43,673 nt of DNA from a virus, in the IMG/VR virus record IMGVR_UViG_3300025872_000099, positions 1 to 43,673 of that record; one strand, written 5' to 3'. The notes beneath the pieces are model-generated. The model searched no databases. It worked only from the letters and a program-made list of their open reading frames with translations, and was not told the DNA's origin. The translations under genes were made by a program, and so were the position numbers. Positions 38,585-43,673 of this stretch are shown here, piece after piece (position 1 is the first letter of the stretch; each line of letters opens with the position of its first letter).

Positions 38585-38997
38585 GAGAACTCTCCTTCGA
38601 TGCAGTCCCAGGTACCGGCACCCTGTCGGACGCATCCGTGACCGAGAGCATGACGGGCAAGGTTGCCTGGACCGGGTTCGGCATGATTTCTATCATACAT
38701 CTCTTGAGTCCATGTACAAGGCCTTTCTCGTCCACGTGCAGTGATGATGGCAAGCATTTCCTCGTAGGTGACCACCTCACGGTACTCGTTGATGATGAGG
38801 CGGTCCTTGTCGAGGAGGTAGGGAACCCAACCCGGGAGGTCGTGGATGTTGAACTCCGGAATGACGTGCAGGGAGAAGCACCATCCGGCAGAGGACTTCC
38901 CGATGTGTAGGTTGTCCTCGGAACCCCGAGAGCCCCAGAAGGACTCAGAGTCCAGCTCCTCCATGCCTTTCTTCACCGAGAAGTAGTTGGTACCCAT
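38581..38997 (-). CDS. Conserved phage protein (MGTNYF family)
   Basis: 138 residues from ATG 38997, overlapping the preceding stop (TGATG). MGTNYFSVKKG and EDNLHIGKSSAGWCFSLHV are landmarks of a phage-wide family whose function I do not know. C-terminal half includes LARHALGHGCVRQGAGTWDCIEG. Likely a small zinc-free alpha/beta protein. Confidence 0.75.
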   Translation of the reverse strand: MGTNYFSVKKGMEELDSESFWGSRGSEDNLHIGKSSAGWCFSLHVIPEFNIHDLPGWVPYLLDKDRLIINEYREVVTYEEMLAIITARGRERPCTWTQEMYDRNHAEPGPGNLARHALGHGCVRQGAGTWDCIEGEFS

Positions 38998-39251
38998 CAG
39001 CTACCGCACCGACTCTCGCGGAGGACCACCTCACCCTCGATGATGCCGTAGGAAGAGTACTCGAGGAAGCGCTTGGTCTCCGGACGCCAGCCCTGGCCAG
39101 CCGGCTGGGTGGCATACCAGAGGTCCTCACCCTTCCAGGTGACGTCAAAGACAACCTGGTCACACGGGACTTTGACCTCCATGGTGCCCCCGAAGGCACG
39201 TGAGCGCTGGTTGTCGGTGCAGGCGAAGAGGGTGATGAGGATGGCGAACAT
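38997..39251 (-). CDS. Lipoprotein
   Basis: 84 residues from ATG 39251, overlapping the preceding stop (TGATG). Signal peptide MFAILITLFAC with a lipobox LFAC; mature protein CTDNQRSRAFGG then beta-rich domain. Directly follows a second lipoprotein gene. Such pairs often act in superinfection exclusion or as outer spanins; neither is proven here. Confidence 0.7.
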   Translation of the reverse strand: MFAILITLFACTDNQRSRAFGGTMEVKVPCDQVVFDVTWKGEDLWYATQPAGQGWRPETKRFLEYSSYGIIEGEVVLRESRCGS

Positions 39252-39526
39252 CAGTTGGACTCCTTGGGAAGGGTGACACAGGACATGACACGAGGCTCGG
39301 TGTTGTGACGGCCTCGAAGGATGTAACACTCCACCCCGGGACGAGGGGAGACCGTGATCATGTCCTCCTTGGCTCGATCGGAGTAGGACTCATCGTATGC
39401 TGCCTTCTCTTCCGGAGTGTCAGGGTCAGAGCAGGCCACGAAGAGGGTCGCAGCAAGGGGAATGGCAATCAGGATGCCCATGACGGTGAGAGGAAAGGCG
39501 TGCTCATTGAGGAAAGATGCGCGCAT
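39251..39526 (-). CDS. Lipoprotein
   Basis: 91 residues from ATG 39526. The hydrophobic segment GILIAIPLAATLFVACSDPDT ends in a lipobox (FVAC), preceded by 15 unusual extra residues, so an internal start or a longer signal is possible. The mature part is acidic with two further Cys (GVECYI, MSCVTL). Partner of the lipoprotein at 38997-39251. Confidence 0.7.
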   Translation of the reverse strand: MRASFLNEHAFPLTVMGILIAIPLAATLFVACSDPDTPEEKAAYDESYSDRAKEDMITVSPRPGVECYILRGRHNTEPRVMSCVTLPKESN

Positions 39527-39729
39527 TAGATGCTCCCGGAGATGAGGTTGAAGAGCTGGAGGTATCCCCAGACGACGGTGGCACAGACCATGTAGAATCC
39601 GGCCGCCACGCTTCCGCCGAGGACCATGATGAGTAGCATCTCAGCCGCCCCGTACGTGTAGTGGTCGATGCGCTCGACAGTGTCCTCGATTCGATTCCAG
39701 ATTGCCTGCATCTTGTTCTCCTCAGTCAT
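39526..39729 (-). CDS. Small membrane protein
   Basis: 67 residues from ATG 39729. An N-terminal amphipathic helix (IWNRIEDTVERIDHYT) is followed by one long or two short hydrophobic segments (about 29-62). It precedes two lipoproteins in one overlapping unit, so together the three may be an envelope module. Confidence 0.65.
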   Translation of the reverse strand: MTEENKMQAIWNRIEDTVERIDHYTYGAAEMLLIMVLGGSVAAGFYMVCATVVWGYLQLFNLISGSI

Positions 39730-40018
39730 GGGTGCCGATGTGCTTCTCGCCGTGTTCGGGGCAGGTGAATGCCTCGTGGCAGGCGCACTGGATCCAGGTC
39801 GCCTTGGGACAACAGCGTGCCCCGCGGAGGCGGTGGACTCGGTGGAAGGCGAACTCCACGTAGTCCTTTGGGCCGGTTGCCTGCACCTGGGACCGCTCCA
39901 TCACCTGGGTGATCGTGTAGGCGGTGAAGTCGTCCGCCTTGTCACCCCAGCGGACCGCCTCATTGCGAAGGGCCGCGTACCGGCGCCGGAGCTCGATGGT
40001 TTCCGGGGAGTTGTCCAT
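39722..40018 (-). CDS. Small protein with Cys-rich zinc-binding-like end
   Basis: 98 residues from ATG 40018; ATG 40036 is an alternative. Helical N-terminal half with basic residues, then RCCPKATWIQCACHEAFTCPEHGEKHIGTH, where paired Cys and His could bind zinc. Promoter copy F lies just ahead. First gene of the membrane/lipoprotein unit. Confidence 0.6.
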   Translation of the reverse strand: MDNSPETIELRRRYAALRNEAVRWGDKADDFTAYTITQVMERSQVQATGPKDYVEFAFHRVHRLRGARCCPKATWIQCACHEAFTCPEHGEKHIGTHD

Positions 40019-40038
40019 TCCTTTCCTGGCCTCCATGA

Positions 40039-40071
40039 GATCTAGTAATTTCTTTTTGACCCCTCGGACAC
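40039..40071 (-). promoter_or_regulatory. Diverged 33-bp promoter element, copy F
   Basis: GTGTCC and 15 bases are kept, but the downstream box is AATTACTAGATC instead of AATTAAAGGATC. It shares the AAAATAGTTG upstream tract with copy E. Confidence 0.5.
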
Positions 40072-40398
40072 CCCTGCATCAACATTTTTGCAACTATTTT
40101 GAGTGAACTCTGCCGCCTCGGGTGAGTCGCAGAAGTGCGGAGAGTCGGCCGCGCACCAACGAGTGCGACCATCTCCCCTCTTTCCCTTCTTCAGAGAGAG
40201 CTCAGCCCTCAGCGCTGGGGGTCGACCCGCGTAGGGACCGTAGACCTTCACGAGAGCCCATGGACGACCTCCCCTCGTGCACTTTGCACCGCCCCGGATC
40301 TCACCGTTGTGTTGGCGGAGACGCCTGGGCGGGTCAGTCGTCGAGCCCACGTAGGTCCGTCCCGCGTGTGAGCGGAGGACGTAGACCCACCACTTCAC
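40042..40398 (-). CDS. GIY-YIG endonuclease
   Basis: 118 residues from GTG 40398, overlapping the preceding stop (GTGA). WVYVLRSHAGRTYVGSTTDPPRRLRQHN gives the GIY-YIG pattern (VYV...YVG), with conserved Arg and the downstream Glu in RAELSLKK. UPF0213/YhbQ-type small domain; it nicks or cuts DNA in homing, repair or restriction contexts. No intron or homing context is seen. Confidence 0.82.
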   Translation of the reverse strand: MKWWVYVLRSHAGRTYVGSTTDPPRRLRQHNGEIRGGAKCTRGGRPWALVKVYGPYAGRPPALRAELSLKKGKRGDGRTRWCAADSPHFCDSPEAAEFTQNSCKNVDAGVSEGSKRNY

Positions 40399-40736
40399 AT
40401 CAGCTGGGCCCAAGATCCCTCGACCGCCTCGCTTCCGGCCTCAGCACACTTCTTGGAGAACTCGACCCAGTGGGGGTCACGGGTGTCGCCCGGGTCGAAG
40501 AGGATGTAGACGGTGTCGTCCTCGAAGCCGCTGATCCCTGTCGTCTCGCCGCCCTTCTCCTCACGGAAGCTCTTCAGCTTCCAGGCGGTGACGCTGTGGT
40601 TCTCCTCGAGAGCACCGAGGATTTCCTCGTCGTCCTCCCAACCCTGCCACTCTTCCCACGCCTCGGTGATGCCGAGCGCATCGGCGACGGCGTCATTGAG
40701 CTCGATTCCCACTGCGTTCATCGGAACGTATCGCAT
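40395..40736 (-). CDS. Hypothetical protein upstream of GIY-YIG gene
   Basis: 113 residues from ATG 40736. Acidic and helical: VGIELNDAVADALGITEAWEEWQGWEDDEEILGALEENH, then SVTAWKLKSFREEKGG. C-terminal WVEFSKKCAEAGSEAVEG. No family recognised. Shares 4 bases with the next gene. Confidence 0.62.
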   Translation of the reverse strand: MRYVPMNAVGIELNDAVADALGITEAWEEWQGWEDDEEILGALEENHSVTAWKLKSFREEKGGETTGISGFEDDTVYILFDPGDTRDPHWVEFSKKCAEAGSEAVEGSWAQLM

Positions 40737-40737
40737 T

Positions 40738-41139
40738 CTAGCTCTCCATCTCGTTGAGGGGTTCCCAGGTCACCTGGACTCTTTCGCTGTAGTAGCCGTT
40801 GGACTCACCGAGCCAGCGGATCCAGAGGTCCCCGCCGGTGGTCCGGAACTTGTAGAAGGTCCAGGTCGTGGACTCACCGTAGTCGTCCACCTCACCCAAC
40901 TGGCCCTCTTCCTCACCGTTGACGACCTCCTCGGCGTGAAGGAGGACCTGGCCGACGAGGTCCACGACATCACCCTCAAAGTCTTCCACACCAACGGACT
41001 CGCAGCAATCCTGCTCGTGGTGGAGGATGAGATTGCCGGTCATCATCCGGAAGATGATCTTCTCGCTCCCCTGCTCGAGGCCCTCGATGGCGAGGATGGG
41101 CTGGTTGATGACGCTGGAGAGGATGTCGTTGCTGTTCAT
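40738..41139 (-). CDS. DUF7448-like phage protein
   Basis: 133 residues from ATG 41139. HHEQDCCESVGVEDFEGDVVDLVGQ matches the H-x-Q-D-C-C-E-x-V-x-[IV]-E-D motif that I associate with a phage family (DUF7448). It continues as a beta-rich domain with WTFYKFRTTGGDLWIRWLGESNG. Function unknown. Separated by only 1 base from the gene after it. Confidence 0.72.
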   Translation of the reverse strand: MNSNDILSSVINQPILAIEGLEQGSEKIIFRMMTGNLILHHEQDCCESVGVEDFEGDVVDLVGQVLLHAEEVVNGEEEGQLGEVDDYGESTTWTFYKFRTTGGDLWIRWLGESNGYYSERVQVTWEPLNEMES

Positions 41140-41178
41140 TGGCGTCTCATGTGAATGGTATTGGAAGGGAAGAGGTGT

Positions 41179-41433
41179 TCAACCGACAATTCGTCGGGCC
41201 TCGATGATGGCCTCGATCACGGGCCAGGGGATGGTGAAAGCCTGGGGTCCGTCGTGCCAGGTTCCCGAGGAGACCCCGTTGACCCAGATGCCGTCTGCAC
41301 TGATCTCGACATCCGCACCGGAGAAGGGGGACGTCACGTCGATTCGGTTGGTCCAGTGGGCGGGCCAGATTCGAACCTGCCAGCCGGCGTGAGTGAAGAT
41401 TTGGGACTCGCCATCGTTGGTGAAGTGGGTCAT
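41179..41433 (-). CDS. Hypothetical small protein under conserved promoter
   Basis: 84 residues from ATG 41433 (AAGGAGG upstream), first gene after promoter copy E. Beta-rich: HAGWQVRIWPAHWTNRIDVTSPFSGADVEISADGIWVNG, then the helix TIPWPVIEAIIEARRIV. No recognised family. Confidence 0.62.
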   Translation of the reverse strand: MTHFTNDGESQIFTHAGWQVRIWPAHWTNRIDVTSPFSGADVEISADGIWVNGVSSGTWHDGPQAFTIPWPVIEAIIEARRIVG

Positions 41434-41450
41434 TGTTTCCTCCTTGATAT

Positions 41451-41483
41451 GATCCTTTAATTCATTCTGGATCAGGAGGACAC
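41451..41483 (-). promoter_or_regulatory. 33-bp conserved promoter element, copy E
   Basis: GTGTCC, 15 bases, AATTAAAGGATC on the minus strand, followed by ATATCAAGGAGG before ATG 41433. Best-matched copy. Confidence 0.66.
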
Positions 41484-41509
41484 CTTCTGGGGAACAAACT
41501 TCAACTATT

Positions 41510-41764
41510 TTACGAAGCGTCCTCGTCTCCCCGCTCCAGCCACGCGTGATACTCCTTGAGGGTGAGAGTCGCGGAGTTCTTTCCCCTGAAGAGTCGTCGC
41601 GGATTCTGGCACAGGTGACAGTCACAGCCGAAACGTGACTCCACGAATCGGCCTGCTCGCTTCGTCAGGCTCTCCTCACTGTAACCCAGCTTTCGCAGGA
41701 TCACCTTTGCTCGGGCCTTCTTCGTCTCGGTCTTGCTACGCCGGTATGCCTTTCCGCGTCCCAT
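41510..41764 (-). CDS. Basic small protein with Cys pair
   Basis: 84 residues from ATG 41764, overlapping the preceding stop (TGATG). Strongly basic N terminus (GRGKAYRRSKTETKKARAK). FGCDCHLCQNPRRLFRGKN could bind metal. Likely nucleic-acid-binding by composition only. Confidence 0.6.
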   Translation of the reverse strand: MGRGKAYRRSKTETKKARAKVILRKLGYSEESLTKRAGRFVESRFGCDCHLCQNPRRLFRGKNSATLTLKEYHAWLERGDEDAS

Positions 41765-42471
41765 CACCAGTCTCCTTCGGGGTTTCCATCGACGATCCAA
41801 CCGCGAATACGTCGGCCCTTCTTATTGTAGAGTGCAATGCGCTCGTGTTGCAAGCAGATCTCCCAATAGTCCCTGTCAATCTTCTTCAGACTGAAGGTTC
41901 CATACCCATCGATCCCAAGGAACTCTTCCTTCCCGTAGTGGACATTGGTGTGCTCGCTCTTGATGTTTGCCTTCATCGCAGAGATCATGCCACCCAGCTG
42001 TCCCACCTCGTCCCGAAGGTCATCGTTCTCCTCCTTCAGGATGCGGATGTCTTCACAGAGAGAACTCAGTTCATCCCGAAGCTCAATCTTCTCCTCGAGG
42101 TGCTGCTTCACACGCTCTTGGGCAGCATCCCTCTCAGCAACCACCTTCTCCGCGAAGACCGACCAGTTCCCCTGTCCAACGAATCCGGGACCACGCTCGG
42201 AATCAGGAGGGATCAGCTTTCGTAGGTGTTCATTTTCATATCTGTTGTCCTGGGCATCCCGACGGTAAAGCTCGTTCTCCTTTGCTAGTCGTTCATTCTC
42301 ACCACAGAGATCCAGTCCCGCCTGTTGACGTTCAGCGCTCTCCTTCCGAAGCCGATCGATCTCATCGAGGAGGACCCTTGCCTGCTCATTGTTGAGCAGT
42401 GTACCACCGGCGTCGATGTGCTCACGGATTGACTCCTCGGTCAACCAGTCTCGTTCAGTACTCTGGCTCAT
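41764..42471 (-). CDS. Coiled-coil hypothetical protein
   Basis: 235 residues from ATG 42471. A long predicted coiled coil (about 30-165; repeated LRKE, ENERLAKENEL, LEEKIELRDEL, LKEENDDLRDEV) precedes a C-terminal beta domain (GYGTFSLKKIDRDYWEICLQHERIALYN). N-terminal LLNNEQARVLLDEIDRL is a recurrent phage motif. Function unknown. Confidence 0.68.
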   Translation of the reverse strand: MSQSTERDWLTEESIREHIDAGGTLLNNEQARVLLDEIDRLRKESAERQQAGLDLCGENERLAKENELYRRDAQDNRYENEHLRKLIPPDSERGPGFVGQGNWSVFAEKVVAERDAAQERVKQHLEEKIELRDELSSLCEDIRILKEENDDLRDEVGQLGGMISAMKANIKSEHTNVHYGKEEFLGIDGYGTFSLKKIDRDYWEICLQHERIALYNKKGRRIRGWIVDGNPEGDW

Positions 42472-42797
42472 GGGTTCTCCTCTGAAAATTTCACAAGGTC
42501 CAGCGCTTCCACGAGATTTGTGACCTCAGTGAGCATGTAGCCAGGTTCGAAGGTCAACTCGGTGTAAAGCCCCGAGAGGTCCCGAACGAGCCACAGAAAG
42601 CATCCCAATGTTGCGGGATCGGCCAGGTCAGGATACGCATCCGCCCAGGCACCGGTCAGCTTCGTGCCTTCCTGCTCAACTCGAAACCATGATGTAACAT
42701 GCTCTTCGTACTTCACAACTTTCATGCCCGGGATCCATCGCCAACCCTTGCAGGTGACGGCACGTTGGGCAAGTTCGATCATCTGCTCTTGGGTCAT
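42468..42797 (-). CDS. Conserved phage protein (KGWRWIPGM family)
   Basis: 109 residues from ATG 42797. MIELAQRAVTCKGWRWIPGMKV is a recognisable phage start motif (usually ACKGWRW). Continues DLADPATLGCFLWLVRDL. Function unknown. Coupled to both neighbours by overlaps. Confidence 0.72.
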   Translation of the reverse strand: MTQEQMIELAQRAVTCKGWRWIPGMKVVKYEEHVTSWFRVEQEGTKLTGAWADAYPDLADPATLGCFLWLVRDLSGLYTELTFEPGYMLTEVTNLVEALDLVKFSEENP

Positions 42798-42964
42798 GGG
42801 TTCTCCTTCTCCCTGCGAAGCTCCTGAAAACTCTCCTTCAGGACGGCTGCAAACTTCTCCATCTCCTCTGGGGTCAGGCTATCGAGCTTCGCGATAATCG
42901 TGGGATCCGTGATGGGAAAGCTGACACCTTCGGGGACCTCATTGTCTACTTGCTCGTTGCTCAT
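42794..42964 (-). CDS. Small acidic hypothetical protein
   Basis: 56 residues from ATG 42964 (GGAG upstream; overlaps the preceding stop by ATGA). Sequence SNEQVDNEVPEGVSFPITDP then a helix SLTPEEMEKFAAVLKESFQELRREKENP. No family recognised. Confidence 0.62.
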   Translation of the reverse strand: MSNEQVDNEVPEGVSFPITDPTIIAKLDSLTPEEMEKFAAVLKESFQELRREKENP

Positions 42965-43212
42965 CGGTTCTCCTTTTCGAATGTCGCATTGATCACCCAG
43001 CATACGGTTTCGATCAGCGCCGTTTCCATGTCAATCTCGGTCTCTTCAAACTCTTCATCATCGACCGGGTGCCACTTGAAATCGATCTTTCGACCGTCAG
43101 CGTACAGGCTCTTCTTGAAACTCAGCGTGGTTGCGTCATGCTGGAGTGGTCCGAACTCAACCTTTCGGCCGGTCTTCTGGGAGAGGATGTCCTGAAATTC
43201 GATTGGCGTCAT
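42961..43212 (-). CDS. Hypothetical small protein
   Basis: 83 residues from ATG 43212. MTPIEFQDILSQKTGRKVEFG, then HPVDDEEFEETEIDMETALIETVCWVINATFEK. The C-terminal helix and acid-rich middle recall other short phage proteins. Overlaps both neighbours by 4 bases. Confidence 0.62.
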   Translation of the reverse strand: MTPIEFQDILSQKTGRKVEFGPLQHDATTLSFKKSLYADGRKIDFKWHPVDDEEFEETEIDMETALIETVCWVINATFEKENR

Positions 43213-43460
43213 TCTGTCTCCTTGACCTTTCGCGGTGGAAGACCGACCATCTCCCGGACCTCATCCTCGTAGGGCTTCCCATTCAGGATGTTGATGTCGA
43301 TGAGATGATGGATACGAAGATCAACGCAGGGAATGTCACCCTCGGGATCATCGTATTCATTGATGCATGTGGGAAACAGGGTGGGAACCGTTCCCTTCTC
43401 GAAGATGTGGGCGTGCTTCACCCTAGCAAGATGAAGCTGGAAGATCTTGTTATCTGTCAT
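43209..43460 (-). CDS. Hypothetical small protein
   Basis: 83 residues from ATG 43460, whose start overlaps the end of the gene before it. FQLHLARVKHAHIFEKGTVPTLFPTCINEYDDPEGDIPCVDLRIHHLIDINIL: alpha/beta pattern with two Cys. Unknown function. Confidence 0.6.
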   Translation of the reverse strand: MTDNKIFQLHLARVKHAHIFEKGTVPTLFPTCINEYDDPEGDIPCVDLRIHHLIDINILNGKPYEDEVREMVGLPPRKVKETE

Positions 43461-43673
43461 GGTTCTATTTCCTTGTCTCTATCGTAACCATCGTTGCAGT
43501 CGTTTACAAGTCGCAGGTTCTCCTCCGCCCAGGGCTGCATCTCACCGTCGATCAGGACCCACCAGTCGCACCAACTGTTGATGGGATGGCCGTCCTCGAG
43601 TGTGACGGGTTCGACGATCACTCCGGTGTGACCGAGGATATCGTCAGGGATTTTCTCGTCTTCTGAGTTGACA
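43457..43673 (-). CDS. Small SH3-like protein (partial)
   Basis: The last 72 codons are inside the window; the start lies beyond the edge. IPDDILGHTGVIVEPVTLEDGHPINSWCDWWVLIDGEMQPWAEENLRLV shows the barrel-like pattern, with the final W-x-x-E-N-L-x-L-V. Its TGA lies across the ATG of the following gene. Confidence 0.6.
   Translation of the reverse strand, partial: VNSEDEKIPDDILGHTGVIVEPVTLEDGHPINSWCDWWVLIDGEMQPWAEENLRLVNDCNDGYDRDKEIEP

Noticed and set aside
1-43673. tRNA or rRNA genes
   Set aside because: No cloverleaf or rRNA-like stretch recognised on either strand by eye; a tRNA scan would be decisive.
1-43673. Prophage or chromosomal segment
   Set aside because: No integrase, attachment repeat or housekeeping gene is seen; host-like genes are isolated among phage genes.

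Overview
The window reads as part of the genome of a large, strictly lytic-type tailed phage (Caudoviricetes, myovirus-like). It encodes a T4-type two-gene topoisomerase II (large subunit 28910-30769, medium subunit 26956-28326), an ATP-dependent DNA ligase, two DNA/adenine methyltransferases of different classes, an AAA+ ATPase, tail-fibre and tail-tip adhesins, and dozens of tightly packed small genes joined by ATGA, GTGA, TTGA and TGATG overlaps. No terminase, major capsid, portal, integrase, tRNA or rRNA gene is visible. GC content looks moderately high. Several host-like genes hint at a Myxococcota or Bdellovibrionota type host: an outer-membrane protein with thrombospondin type-3 repeats, a MYXO-CTERM-like segment and an OmpA domain; a small secreted protein; and a pilin-like protein. 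That host guess is inference.

Layout. 1-2233 (+): the end of one gene, then two nucleotidyltransferase-like genes. 2226-4113 (-): small structural or unknown genes and a terminator. 4201-5151 (+): a helical, Ala-rich protein with an N-terminal tag. 5129-7295 (-): ligase, MT-A70 methyltransferase and a small gene. 7423-9059 (+): three membrane or coiled-coil genes that may form a lysis or envelope cassette. 9006-12587 (-): the giant TSP3/OmpA protein. 12634-18243 (-): AAA+ ATPase, many small SH3-like proteins, a QueF-like protein without the catalytic cysteine, a beta-class methyltransferase and a permuted NlpC/P60-like hydrolase. 18320-22561 (-): a 929-residue fibre followed by three small adhesins that share an N-terminal peptide. 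22607-28901 (-): Pol-beta-like nucleotidyltransferase, tagged protein, HAD phosphatase, pilin-like protein, DUF3310, topoisomerase medium subunit and Nudix. 28910-34174 (-): topoisomerase large subunit, membrane proteins and a second repeat-containing fibre. 34219-43673 (-): about 30 small accessory genes, including a GIY-YIG nuclease and two lipoproteins.

Regulation. Six intergenic regions carry a 33-bp, fixed-spacing element ahead of minus-strand operons, and two others carry a near-identical sigma70-like promoter with a shared leader. These look like two coordinated phage regulons. There is no gene-free stretch over 300 bases; the longest is 23413-23576, about 164 bases.

The most unusual themes are: (1) a short LIRE-type N-terminal tag on unrelated proteins, which might be a capsid-targeting and cleavage signal; (2) the cysteine-less QueF homologue; (3) the TSP3/MYXO-CTERM/OmpA fusion; (4) the shared-N-terminus tail-tip adhesin set; and (5) a large expansion of small SH3/KOW-like proteins.
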